A stretch of 61,323 nt of DNA, taken from Theionarchaea archaeon (lineage in GTDB: Archaea; Methanobacteriota_B; Thermococci; Methanofastidiosales; SZ-28-30). Position numbers and translations under genes: made by a program. Below the pieces are notes generated by a model. It worked only from the letters and a program-made list of their open reading frames with translations. It did not search any database and was not told the DNA's origin. The stretch spans positions 1 to 61,323 of the forward strand of contig JACVGT010000037.1 of the NCBI GenBank assembly GCA_018992685.1, in the 5' to 3' direction. Of this stretch, positions 1-8,130 are shown in pieces. Within the stretch, counting starts at the first letter, position 1. Each line of letters starts with the position of its first letter.

Positions 1-294
1 TAGAAAAGCTTTCAACTTGCACTTTCTGCCGTGCATTGTACTCTTCCCATATCGTTCCTGCCAGTCCCTCAACAACGGTATAAGATCATCATACGTGATC
101 TCTGAGAAAGGCTTCTTTATCTTCAGAACAACCTGGTTCAAAAGATCAAGGTAGGAACGGAGCGTGTTCTCTGGCTTCCTAGTGCTGGCGTACCTCTCAT
201 CAACAAACCTGTCAAACACTGCTCTCTGCTCTTCTGTCCACCCATATTTCTCATAACTACTATCAACCCGTCTTTGAAATTCATCCTGTCTCAT
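1..294 (-). CDS. Tyrosine recombinase/integrase, N-terminal part (runs off left edge)
   Basis: An open frame on the minus strand starts at the ATG at 294-292, has a purine-rich GAGGGG just upstream, and stays open to base 1 (98 codons). The predicted N-terminus is charged and helical, with 'RYASTRKPENTLRSYLDLL' followed by 'ITYDDLIPLLRDW' and a basic 'STMHGRKCKLKAFL'. This looks like the SAM-like core-binding domain of XerC/XerD-type tyrosine recombinases: a helix ending in T-x-x-S-Y, then 'dl..Yl..l...s..T...kl..lr.F'. The catalytic domain (R..HxxR..Y) would lie outside the window and is not seen. Context supports mobility, because a degenerate tRNA-Ser 3'-end copy sits directly upstream at 349-362. 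Family assignment is by pattern only. Confidence 0.6.
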   Translation of the reverse strand, partial: MRQDEFQRRVDSSYEKYGWTEEQRAVFDRFVDERYASTRKPENTLRSYLDLLNQVVLKIKKPFSEITYDDLIPLLRDWQERYGKSTMHGRKCKLKAFL

Positions 295-326
295 ATCCCC
301 TCTACAACCCTCTCCTTCATAAGGGG

Positions 327-518
327 TTAGGTTGGGAATTCGACAAAAGTGTCTGGCGCCGGCATAAGGAATCGGATGAAATATTCAAGTACTATTTCTT
401 TTTGAAAAAGGAGATCTTTTTCAATACACTGTATGCAAGAGTAGCACAAATGTTTCGCTCTGGGGAAAGTTTCTTGATTTGGCATTTGATTTGCATATCT
501 CCTTGCTATGATTGACAA
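327..518 (-). CDS. Doubtful small ORF overlapping an att-like repeat
   Basis: A 63-codon frame upstream of the integrase fragment. Its last residues are encoded by the degenerate tRNA-Ser flank copy (349-362), so the 3' part is probably not ancestral coding sequence. It has two cysteines in 'CYSCIQC' but no domain I recognise. It may be a chance frame or the remnant of a gene cut by integration. Confidence 0.15.
   Translation of the reverse strand: MSIIARRYANQMPNQETFPRAKHLCYSCIQCIEKDLLFQKEIVLEYFIRFLMPAPDTFVEFPT
349..362. repeat. att-like copy of the tRNA-Ser 3' end
   Basis: The 14-mer GTGTCTGGCGCCGG is identical to 2218-2231, which covers the last nine bases of tRNA-Ser(CGA) plus the five bases beyond it. 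Similarity extends leftwards in degenerate form: both copies are preceded by CCCTCTCCT..ATAAG.GGTT (about 309-326 and 2168-2185). Direct duplication of a tRNA 3' end next to a tyrosine recombinase gene is the expected footprint of site-specific integration. The 1.87 kb between the copies holds the gene at 594-1811. Confidence 0.55.
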
Positions 519-593
519 GAATATGCGTCCAGTAAGACTCTAGAAATTTGGCAGCATAGTGATTTTTAGGAAGCAGATTATCATCTTAAGGCT

Positions 594-1811
594 CTAGTCC
601 TCTTTTCTTGATATCATTATGCTTAAGCAATCATCTAGACTCTCAAACACCTCAGAATACTGGGTAATCCAGGGACTCAGTCTTCTACACCCACCTCTGA
701 AAACTACATATACTTTTTTGCCATTCAGGTAAGCGTATAGCATTTCGGATTGACAGCCGGCTGAAACTCTTGGATCCCCTTCCTCATCTTCCTTGATATA
801 TATAATCACAAGATCAGACTGATCTATCAACAGATAGTCCCTTGAAATGATCTGCGAATCAGTAGTTTCCATAACACTCCTTAGGTCTCTACCGAGTAGT
901 TCAGTTCCTGAAATGTTAAACTTCACCAAGTCTAGCGGAGTCCATTCATCTCTGTATAAACACCATTTCCTATTGCTTTTCTCCTCTTTCAGTGATGCTA
1001 TTGAACTGTTCGCTTTTTCGACTATCTCTTTCTCATTATCATAATAGACTTTTATTAAGTTGCGATCAGTTATACTAAAGGGATCAAAAGCTGTAAAATG
1101 TTCTTTAACTTTATTCTTGAAAGCTTCTATTTCTTTGTTTTCTTGACTCGACATACCAGTAATAGGAAAACTGAGATAGACTTTCTCCGAAGAAGGCCCG
1201 CAAAAGAGATCTACAAATAATTCGGCACCTTGAGATTTTGGCAAAATAAATGACTTTATTCCCAGAGAATCAGCGATAAACTTGGAAATTAATATCTCAT
1301 TTTCTCTCCATGAATACAATTCCCAGAATTCATAGAAATAAGTTCCTCTCTCTTCAAGCGCCTTCTTTATTTTAATTATATCATCTATTAAAGTGATGAC
1401 TATATCAGGTCCGAATTTTCCAACTATATTTCTATCAATGGCAGGGACTAGACCATGATGCCAGCGAAAAACGCAGTGGGTGTTTATTGCGTAAATTTCT
1501 TTCTCGCTTTCCTCCTCTAGATCTTCTTGCTCTTTCTTGCCCTGTTCCTTTTCTTTTACTTTTGCTATGAGTTCATCCCAAGATATCCTATGAAGAAGAT
1601 CAAGTAGTGGCTTTGGCAAGTTCAATATCGATCTCTCATTAATTTCGCGATTCGCATCATTGATCATGATATTATAGTTACCTATCATCTTCTTCCCAAT
1701 CGTATCAAAACTGAAACTCATATTCTCTTTTTCAAACAAGGGTCTTGCCTTTTCAAGATACTCACTCTTATTGAGTCCGCTCTGGCCTGTCAGCAGTATC
1801 TTTTTCAGCAT
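594..1811 (-). CDS. P-loop NTPase-like / nucleoside 2-deoxyribosyltransferase-like fusion protein
   Basis: 405 aa. The N-terminus 'ILLTGQSGLNKSEYLEKA' (about residues 5-22) looks like a P-loop, but the canonical GK[ST] reads NKS, so it may be a variant Walker A or a degenerate one. An acidic/lysine-rich linker lies near residues 85-105. The C-terminal half resembles the nucleoside 2-deoxyribosyltransferase / TIR-like fold: 'VYLSFPITG' (about 211-219), 'FDPFSITDR', 'LLIDQSDLVIIYI' and 'SAGCQSEMLYAYLNGKKVYVVF' give the usual strand-helix pattern with the S-x-G-x-x-x-E motif. Such domains cleave N-glycosidic bonds of nucleosides or NAD-like molecules. The gene stands alone between an att-like repeat and tRNA-Ser, so a defence or nucleotide-control role is plausible but inferred. 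Confidence 0.55.
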   Translation of the reverse strand: MLKKILLTGQSGLNKSEYLEKARPLFEKENMSFSFDTIGKKMIGNYNIMINDANREINERSILNLPKPLLDLLHRISWDELIAKVKEKEQGKKEQEDLEEESEKEIYAINTHCVFRWHHGLVPAIDRNIVGKFGPDIVITLIDDIIKIKKALEERGTYFYEFWELYSWRENEILISKFIADSLGIKSFILPKSQGAELFVDLFCGPSSEKVYLSFPITGMSSQENKEIEAFKNKVKEHFTAFDPFSITDRNLIKVYYDNEKEIVEKANSSIASLKEEKSNRKWCLYRDEWTPLDLVKFNISGTELLGRDLRSVMETTDSQIISRDYLLIDQSDLVIIYIKEDEEGDPRVSAGCQSEMLYAYLNGKKVYVVFRGGCRRLSPWITQYSEVFESLDDCLSIMISRKED

Positions 1812-2222
1812 TTTATGACCTCATCGAATACGTGCTGTTTCTCCTATTCTTGTTCACACTTCAGGGCAGACTTGCAGAGTCATGAACTGACCCAGTCTTG
1901 CATCTGCCTTTTCTCACTTTAATTCTCTCCTAACGAGCTCATATAAGCTATAAGTAGATTCGCTTATAAGGCTTTCGTTTTAAAAGATTTCAGAAGGAGA
2001 ATAGAGATGAAATGATTATCAATTGTCACAACCGCCGTTATTATTATAATCACAATGTCTTTCCTTTACAGGAAGACTTATTTTTCAGTTCTCCCTTTCT
2101 ACTATCTTCTTTCCTTTTATGTCAATAACTATGTTCATTGTACCTCACTGATCATTCTCTCTCCGATCTTGCACCCACCCTCTCCTCTATAAGTGGTTTG
2201 AATCAGATTTGGACATGGTGTC
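1812..2222. other. AT-rich intergenic stretch
   Basis: About 410 bases between the fusion gene and tRNA-Ser. No convincing reading frame, tRNA or strong hairpin was seen. There are short TATA-like runs (for example around 1948-1955 and 1962-1968) that could promote the minus-strand gene at 594-1811. The segment 2168-2217 is the parent of the degenerate duplicate found at 309-348. Confidence 0.5.
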
Positions 2223-2312
2223 TGGCGCCGGGGTAGGGATTTGAACCCTAGTTGTGCTGAGCACAACCAGATCTCGAGTCTGGCGCGTTTGCCCTAGCTC
2301 CGCCACCCCGGC
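2223..2312 (-). tRNA. tRNA-Ser (anticodon CGA)
   Basis: A 90-nt type II tRNA with CCA encoded. The acceptor stem GCCGGGG pairs with CCCCGGC, the discriminator is G, and the anticodon stem CCAGA/TCTGG encloses loop CTCGAGA, giving anticodon CGA. A long variable arm (TTGTGCTCAGCACAA) confirms the Ser class. The T-arm carries GGTTCAAATCC. It begins 6 nt after the tldE stop codon and may be co-transcribed with it. Its 3' end is the apparent integration target described at 349-362. Confidence 0.95.
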
Positions 2313-2318
2313 CTTGAT

Positions 2319-3626
2319 CTACTTCGTTGAAGTCGTAATATTGATGTCCTTTACCAGCACGTACGGGGAAAACACAGGGTAGTCACATTCCCACCAGTGG
2401 ATTTGCTCCTGATCTCTGGATAACCCATCAACGTTCTCCAGCAACCGCAGCATATTGTCGCTGATCCTTATATTTCTTACGGCACCCGTGATGGCCCCAT
2501 CCTCAATCTTCAATATCGCGTCTCTGGGTATCGTCGAGAAATCACCCGTCATAAAGTTCTGAAACCTCGTGTACCACGTGTTAGTCACCAGCAGTCCTTT
2601 CTTGACCTCACTTACCAGATCATCGGTAGATTTCCCGCCACCTGCAATCACGACATTCTGCGGCTCCGGCGCATCCAGTCCCGCGTTTGCCGTAGTCTCT
2701 GTGCCAAACTTCTTGGCAGTGGACGTATTATGCAGGAAATTCTCCAGAACACCCTCCTTAATGATGGGCGTCCTTTTTGTAGGGACACCTTCCTTATCAA
2801 ACTTGGTTGAAAAAATCCCATTCTCCATCATGCCATCGTTCACCATGGTGAACTTCTCTGATGCCACCTTCTTTCCGATCTTTCCATAGAAGAATGATAT
2901 GCCAGAATCCACGAAAAAGGCTGACACTGAATACAATCCACCAGACATCAATGTGGCGAAACACAATGGCGTAAACAAGAGATCATAGTGCCCTTCCTCA
3001 CCCTTTACCGGGTTATGCGATTTCTTTGCCAGATCTGATGCATCTTCAGCAGCTTTTACCCCATTGAAGTCTTTCAGTGTGGCTGAGCAGCTTACACCAT
3101 GACCCGAACTGTCCTTCTCAGATGCACGACATGAAATCTCAATATACGCCCTCTCATCACTCCCTTCCGTGAACGTTGATGCAAAGTCAACCTCCTGATA
3201 GCGCGTGTACAGTACGCCTGCAATCCTCTCTGCTTCACATGCCTCAATGGCCTCATGCGTCAGTCCCACAGCATCTGCCTGTGCAATACTCATGTCGCAT
3301 CTGCGTTTCCTGTACTCAAAAGGACCATGTGCAATCCCGTGGTAATCCTTGCTCTCCTGCATCTTATCCAAAAGCTTAACGGCCCTTTTCATGTCTTCTT
3401 CAATCTTTTCCAGGTTCTGCAGGGTGAACTTCGTATTTCTGTTCCCCTTGGCCACGAAAATATCTGCATTCACCGTGTTAAACTCCTTGGCTACAGTAAT
3501 CTCGTTCCGCGAAAACCGCACCTGCTGACTCTTCTCATTGATAATCTGGCAGACTGCCTCATCCACGCCCATGGATGACGCTTCCTTCACCAGCCGAGAA
3601 GCACTCAACTCAACCACGGACACCAC
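2319..3626 (-). CDS. tldE: TldE/PmbA-type protein (partner of TldD), copy 1
   Basis: 435 aa, second gene of a two-gene operon. It overlaps the end of tldD by 17 nt, implying translational coupling. The family fold is recognisable from the N-terminal 'VDEAVCQIINEKSQQVRFSRNEI' segment, the central 'GVPTKRTPIIKEGVLENFLHNTSTAKKFG' and the C-terminal 'NIRISDNMLRLLENVDGLS', typical of the PmbA/TldE branch. As expected for TldE it has no HExxxH zinc motif. In bacteria TldD and TldE form a heterodimeric metalloprotease that degrades unfolded peptides and trims modified peptides such as microcin B17 precursors. The archaeal substrate is unknown. Confidence 0.9.
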   Translation of the reverse strand: MVSVVELSASRLVKEASSMGVDEAVCQIINEKSQQVRFSRNEITVAKEFNTVNADIFVAKGNRNTKFTLQNLEKIEEDMKRAVKLLDKMQESKDYHGIAHGPFEYRKRRCDMSIAQADAVGLTHEAIEACEAERIAGVLYTRYQEVDFASTFTEGSDERAYIEISCRASEKDSSGHGVSCSATLKDFNGVKAAEDASDLAKKSHNPVKGEEGHYDLLFTPLCFATLMSGGLYSVSAFFVDSGISFFYGKIGKKVASEKFTMVNDGMMENGIFSTKFDKEGVPTKRTPIIKEGVLENFLHNTSTAKKFGTETTANAGLDAPEPQNVVIAGGGKSTDDLVSEVKKGLLVTNTWYTRFQNFMTGDFSTIPRDAILKIEDGAITGAVRNIRISDNMLRLLENVDGLSRDQEQIHWWECDYPVFSPYVLVKDINITTSTK

Positions 3627-5016
3627 CCAACCTGATGTCTTTCAGTCGCATATACGGCCCGCCCATACTGGTGGGAGCACCCTGGACAGGATCCCCTTTC
3701 CCGCAGGTACCTGCATACAGAACGATTTCATCTGCCACAGCATCCACTGATGAATAGAATCCCGTTGTCGTGACTTCCAGGATGGGTCGCACCACGGGAG
3801 GCCCAATTTCACCATTCTCAATCAAATACGCTTCTCTTCCAATGTAACGCTGGTTGAACCTGGTATCATCAATATTCCACTCAGTAAATGATTTCATCAA
3901 GACACCTTTCTTTGTTTCTTCAATCAATTCATCTTGTGTGTAATCCCCAGCGCAGAAATACGTGTTAGCCATCCTGACAATAGGTTCTCTATCAAAGGCC
4001 ATGGCACGGGCAGCACCATTACTTCCACCGTTGAGGGCATATCCTGTTTCCCTGTTGGAGAGAAATTCATTAATCTTTCCTTCCTTGATCAGCATACGTT
4101 TTCTCGCCTTGATCCCTTCGTCATCGTACAGGTAGTACCCATAACTGCCTTCAATGGTAGGATCTTCTGCAATGTTCACGAGTTCGCTGCCGATGGTAGT
4201 ACCAATCATCGTCGGATTGACAAAAGACTCCCCTGCCTGCGCTGCCTCCCGTCCCAGGATACGGTCTGCTTCCAGGGGATGGCCACATGACTCGTGAGCA
4301 GTGATCCCTGCAACTTCAGGGCCCACAATGATGCTTACTGGTTCAGACGGTGCCTTAACTCCTTCTTTGAGAATCCGGTACAGGACCCTGACCTCTTCCG
4401 GCAGTCTTTCAAAGAGGTTGAGCCCCTGAAATGTTTCCCAACCCCCTATGCCTCCGTACTGAAGCTGACATTGTTCACTGTTATTACTCTCAATCACGGT
4501 AAGGATGGCCAGCAACCCAATGCGGGGAATGCGGGACCTGATCTCTGCCCCTTCCGTGTTGATGTAGTACTTGGTACGGTCCTCATCTGTGTACTGGTAT
4601 AGCTGGAATACTAATCCTTTTTCCTGCTGCAGGTGGTTATTCAAGTCTAAAAGCTCCTGAGATCTGTCAATATCTTCCAGATTTTTCTTTTGAGGAATTT
4701 CGTAGGAAGCAGTATGCATTTTTTCATCTGATAGTCCAATTTTCTCCTTGTTTCGTGCTGCTGACGCTCGGGCCAGCTTCTGTGCCTTTTCTACCACATG
4801 GTTGATGCTCTCTTTGTCCAGAGTGTTTGTGGATGCAAATCCCAGCCCTCCGTCTATGATCACTCTCACTGAAAGTCCGTGTTGACTGGCTAACTGGTAA
4901 ATATCCAGGTTACCATTCTTGACCACTGCCTGCAGTCCGCGCAGTTCTTCCATTCTGGCTTCCGCATAGTCTGCTTTTGACTGCTGCAGTGCATAGTGAG
5001 CTAAATTTTCGTCCAT
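3610..5016 (-). CDS. tldD: TldD metalloprotease subunit, copy 1
   Basis: 468 aa. The catalytic motif HESCGH (HExxxH, about residues 241-246) follows 'VGPEVAGITA' and is followed by 'PLEADRILGREAAQAG', the classical TldD signature. The C-terminal 'GTCGKGDPVQGAPTSMGGP' holds the conserved cysteine region that supplies a further zinc ligand in this family. The length is normal. The start at 5016 is preceded by a TATA-like box read on the minus strand at 5041-5048, about 25 nt upstream, so the mRNA is probably leaderless. A second complete TldD/TldE pair is present at 22752-25458. Confidence 0.93.
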   Translation of the reverse strand: MDENLAHYALQQSKADYAEARMEELRGLQAVVKNGNLDIYQLASQHGLSVRVIIDGGLGFASTNTLDKESINHVVEKAQKLARASAARNKEKIGLSDEKMHTASYEIPQKKNLEDIDRSQELLDLNNHLQQEKGLVFQLYQYTDEDRTKYYINTEGAEIRSRIPRIGLLAILTVIESNNSEQCQLQYGGIGGWETFQGLNLFERLPEEVRVLYRILKEGVKAPSEPVSIIVGPEVAGITAHESCGHPLEADRILGREAAQAGESFVNPTMIGTTIGSELVNIAEDPTIEGSYGYYLYDDEGIKARKRMLIKEGKINEFLSNRETGYALNGGSNGAARAMAFDREPIVRMANTYFCAGDYTQDELIEETKKGVLMKSFTEWNIDDTRFNQRYIGREAYLIENGEIGPPVVRPILEVTTTGFYSSVDAVADEIVLYAGTCGKGDPVQGAPTSMGGPYMRLKDIRLGGVRG

Positions 5017-5040
5017 CAGATATGGAGTCTACGTGAGACT

Positions 5041-5048
5041 TATAAACC
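5041..5048 (-). promoter_or_regulatory. TATA box of tldD-tldE operon
   Basis: Read on the minus strand the sequence is GGTTTATA, 24 nt before the tldD ATG. This spacing matches the many leaderless genes of this window. Confidence 0.5.
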
Positions 5049-5190
5049 TTGCCGTTACGGAAAGTCTGTAATATCACCAGCCACAGATAATATATTCTCA
5101 CCGCAAAGTGTCTCACCCTGTCGGTTGGGCGGAATAGGGGCTGGCTGTCGGAGGCTCCGGATCATCTGCAACCTGAGAGGAACAGGAAAA

Positions 5191-6183
5191 ATGAGGGAAA
5201 ACCTCTATAAAGACTGCGGCAATTACCACGCGATGTTCGACAAAAATGTGTTGTCCACCCTGCTGGTGTTCTCAGGCATTCTGCTGGTAGGTTATGTACT
5301 GCGCCCGCTAATTCCAGGGCTCTGTCTGGCTCTGGTTCTCATCTATGTGACAACTCCCATGACCAATTTCCTCCAGAAATATGTGAAGAAAAGAGTCATT
5401 GCCACCAGTCTGGCGTTTGTAGTCATTGTCATATGCTTTGGATTCTTGTCTTTTCTGCTGGTCGGTGAAATAGTACGAGAAGCTTCCCAGCTTCCAGCAT
5501 ACCTGCAAGATCAGGAGCTGCTTCAGGATTTGGACATATTTGGAAAAATCAGTGGAAGTGACATTGTCAAGAATCTTCTGACTGAGAATGGACTGAAACT
5601 GGTGGTGGGAATTGCTTCCCAGGTGGGAAACCTGCTGATTCAGGTGTTTTTCGGCGTGTTGATCTCCTTCGCTGTGGTATGGCAGCAGGTGAAGATACCG
5701 GTTCATGATGAGAAGGTGAAGGAAGTACTGGCCATTATTGACAGGGGACTTCACAGTGTGATTTCCAGTCTCTTCTCCACAGCCATTGTTACAGGGTTAA
5801 TCAGTGTCCCCATCTACATTGGGTTTGGGCTTCCGTACCCATTGATGCTGGCACTTCTCACGGGATTTCTGACATTGTTGCCCGTGATCGGAGCGTGGTT
5901 ACTGTATCTGCCTGTCACAGGGTACCTGTTCTTTGAGGATGGAATTACCCGGAGTGTGTTGTTCCTGGCAGTGTGCGCAGTGTTCATCAGTACAGTACCT
6001 GATATCCTCGTGAGACCCATAACGGGGAAGACCAAAGAAGTGGGAGCCATTCCCTTGCTGGTGGGATTTATCTGTGGGATGCTGGTATTCGGGGTTTCTG
6101 GCATCGTCCTGGGACCGGTGATCATCATTTCAGCTATCGCCTTCTGGAAAGTGTACTATGTTCAGGATTCTCACGCGGAGTAG
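5191..6183 (+). CDS. AI-2E family transporter (PerM-like permease)
   Basis: 330 aa if started at the ATG at 5191, which has GAGAGGA upstream. The ATG at 5233 (protein starting MFDKN) is the alternative. There are about eight hydrophobic segments: a pair near the N-terminus (VLSTLLVFSGILLVGYVL, LCLALVLIYV), a third (VIATSLAFVVIVICFGFLSFLLV), a long amphipathic middle region, then a cluster at the C-terminal half including 'GFLTLLPVIGAWLLYLP' and 'GFICGMLVFGVSGIVLGPVIII'. This is the characteristic layout of the AI-2E/PerM exporter family (pfam AI-2E_transport). Known members export small molecules or act as Na+/H+ antiporters; the substrate here is unknown. It diverges from tldD. Confidence 0.85.
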   Translation: MRENLYKDCGNYHAMFDKNVLSTLLVFSGILLVGYVLRPLIPGLCLALVLIYVTTPMTNFLQKYVKKRVIATSLAFVVIVICFGFLSFLLVGEIVREASQLPAYLQDQELLQDLDIFGKISGSDIVKNLLTENGLKLVVGIASQVGNLLIQVFFGVLISFAVVWQQVKIPVHDEKVKEVLAIIDRGLHSVISSLFSTAIVTGLISVPIYIGFGLPYPLMLALLTGFLTLLPVIGAWLLYLPVTGYLFFEDGITRSVLFLAVCAVFISTVPDILVRPITGKTKEVGAIPLLVGFICGMLVFGVSGIVLGPVIIISAIAFWKVYYVQDSHAE

Positions 6184-6289
6184 TCTCTGCAGATCAGGAT
6201 TTGCCCAATTCATCCCCTGAGTGGAGTGCGCCACTTTGTTACCAGGGAATTTCGCAATCCTTAAGAGTGTGGAACTCCACGTACCACTC

Positions 6290-7048
6290 ATGCGTTCAAT
6301 CTGGAAAGGAACTATCGCATTTGGGTTGGTGAATATCCCGGTGAACCTCCACACAGCCACTAGGGATGATTCAGTGAGGTTCCACAATGTGTGTCCCACA
6401 CACCATGTGCCTCTCCAATACAAGAAATGGTGTCCAGAAGGACACGAAGAAATAGACTACAAAGATATGGAAAAAGGATATGAAGTCGGCAAGAACTATG
6501 TGATCATTGACCAGAAAGAATTAGATGCATTAGAACTTGAGAGTACGCATACGATTGACATTGAGAAGTTCGTGGACTCCTCTGACATCCCTATACTGGC
6601 ATACGACTCGTTCTACTTTCTGAGTCCTGGCAGGGGTGGAGAAAAAGCATATGCACTCCTCCACGAGGTCTTGACCCTGACAGGAAGAGTGGGTATAGGA
6701 AAAGTCGTCTTGCGCAGCAAAGAATATTTAGTGGCTCTCAAGAACTATCAAAAAGGTATTATTCTTGTTACTTTGCGGTATTCTGATGAAATTGTCAACA
6801 TTGATGAAGCTCTGCCTGATAATATGCCTGGAATTTCTGAGAAGGAGTTGGATCTGGCCAGAACTCTCATTGAAAAGATGGAGGGTGACTTGAACCTCTC
6901 GCAGTACCAGGATCGCTATCGAGAGAAAGTTGAAGAATTAGTACAGAAGAAGCTCAGAGGAGAAGCAATCATAGCAGAAGAAGTCAAAGAAACTGAAAAA
7001 ACCAAGGACATCCTGGCTGCTCTCGAGAAAAGTATTGAAGCCAGGTGA
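6290..7048 (+). CDS. ku: Ku DNA end-binding protein, prokaryotic type
   Basis: 252 aa from the ATG at 6290. The start 'MRSIWKGTIAFGLVNIPVNL' is the near-invariant beginning of prokaryotic Ku, so the in-frame upstream region back to 6221 is not coding. Residues about 32-51 carry C-x3-H, then W-C-P-x-G-H, resembling the YK..CP segment of bacterial Ku. The core Ku70/80 beta-barrel region follows, with 'DIPILAYDSFYFLSPGRGGEKAYALL', then a basic helical C-terminus. It overlaps the ligase gene by 4 nt (GTGA), forming a two-gene non-homologous end-joining operon. In bacteria Ku homodimers recruit LigD to double-strand breaks. This pairing is uncommon in archaea. Confidence 0.95.
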   Translation: MRSIWKGTIAFGLVNIPVNLHTATRDDSVRFHNVCPTHHVPLQYKKWCPEGHEEIDYKDMEKGYEVGKNYVIIDQKELDALELESTHTIDIEKFVDSSDIPILAYDSFYFLSPGRGGEKAYALLHEVLTLTGRVGIGKVVLRSKEYLVALKNYQKGIILVTLRYSDEIVNIDEALPDNMPGISEKELDLARTLIEKMEGDLNLSQYQDRYREKVEELVQKKLRGEAIIAEEVKETEKTKDILAALEKSIEAR

Positions 7049-7977
7049 CAGGATTGCAGACCAAGTACCAGCCAATGCTAGCCAGGTCCTCAGGTCCCTT
7101 CACAGACAAGGACTGGATATTCGAGGTCAAGTGGGACGGCACACGAGCAGTATCATACATCAACCAAAAATCCACCTTTATTAACAGAAGAGGAGTCAAT
7201 ATCACGGATCGATATCCCGAGCTGCAGATCGAAGAGAATGTCACCGCCCCATGTGTCCTGGATGGGGAAATCGTCGTTCTCGTGGAGGGAAAACCGTCGT
7301 TCCCTGATTTGCAGCGGAGAGAGCACATCGAGGACCCCTTCAAGATTCAGATACTCTCCACGCAGTTACCTGCCGTCTACATCGTGTTTGACATTCTACG
7401 CTGTGACAGTAGAGACCTCACACAGACACCGTTACTGACCCGCAAGAGAATATTACAGCAGACAGTTTCGGAGTCTGAAAGGGTGCTTATCTGCCCATAT
7501 GTACAGGAAAAGGGAGAAGACTATTTTAAAGCTGTCACAGACTCTGGGTTTGAGGGTATCATGGCCAAGAAGAAAGATTCATTCTACTACCCCGGGAAAA
7601 GATCTGGTTCCTGGCTGAAGATCAAGAAGACACTGACTGCAGACTGTGTGATTGGCGGATTTACTCAGGGAGAAGGTGTGAGAGAACCCACGTTTGGCGC
7701 CCTGGTACTGGGTGTGGGCTGCCCACTCGAGCTTGTTGGGAAGGTGGGTTCAGGGTTTACTGACGATGATTTGATCCACATCTCAGCCCTGCTGACCCAG
7801 ATAGAGACTGATGAAAACCCCTTTTCTACTCCCGTACCGTATGATACCATACACTTTGTCAGACCGGAATACGTCTGTGAGGTGAAATACCAGCAGATGA
7901 CTCATGACAAAAAGCTAAGAGCTCCCGTTTTTCTGAGAATGAGGTATGATAAGACCCCTGCAGAATGTATTCAATGA
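7045..7977 (+). CDS. ATP-dependent DNA ligase, LigD ligase-domain type
   Basis: 310 aa, GTG start overlapping the ku stop. Nucleotidyltransferase motif I is 'KWDGTRA' (adenylated Lys about residue 29). Further motifs are 'VLDGEIVV' (motif III region), 'VYIVFDILR', 'EGIMAKKKDSFYYPGKRSGSWLKIKK' (motifs IV and V) and an OB-fold end containing 'CEVKYQQMTHDKKLRAPVFLRMR'. The length equals an isolated LigD ligase domain. There is no polymerase/primase or phosphoesterase domain here, and none elsewhere in this window. Together with Ku it should seal double-strand breaks. Confidence 0.93.
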   Translation: MTGLQTKYQPMLARSSGPFTDKDWIFEVKWDGTRAVSYINQKSTFINRRGVNITDRYPELQIEENVTAPCVLDGEIVVLVEGKPSFPDLQRREHIEDPFKIQILSTQLPAVYIVFDILRCDSRDLTQTPLLTRKRILQQTVSESERVLICPYVQEKGEDYFKAVTDSGFEGIMAKKKDSFYYPGKRSGSWLKIKKTLTADCVIGGFTQGEGVREPTFGALVLGVGCPLELVGKVGSGFTDDDLIHISALLTQIETDENPFSTPVPYDTIHFVRPEYVCEVKYQQMTHDKKLRAPVFLRMRYDKTPAECIQ

Positions 7978-8027
7978 CACCCCCTGTGTGTTCTACCGAA
8001 GATTTGCTGAAATAAAGTGTGCAAGAA

Positions 8028-8035
8028 TATATATA
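8028..8035 (+). promoter_or_regulatory. TATA box upstream of the 155-aa zinc-ribbon gene
   Basis: TATATATA about 100 nt before the ATG at 8131. The implied start of transcription (about 8058) leaves a leader of about 70 nt that contains the ribosome-binding site GGGAG. Confidence 0.45.
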
Positions 8036-8130
8036 GAATACGTCACCATCATCAACGAGGTGGAAGTCTGTCCATCCCGGTGAAGGAGACAGTGGACGGA
8101 CTGAATTGGTCGAAAAGGGAGATGGTACAA

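Noticed and set aside
5125..5190. TTG-started N-terminal extension of the AI-2E transporter
   Set aside because: Cysteine- and arginine-rich, not like the family; later ATG codons fit better.
8017..8130. N-terminal extension of the 155-aa zinc protein
   Set aside because: It contains the likely TATA box, and the downstream ATG has the better ribosome-binding site.
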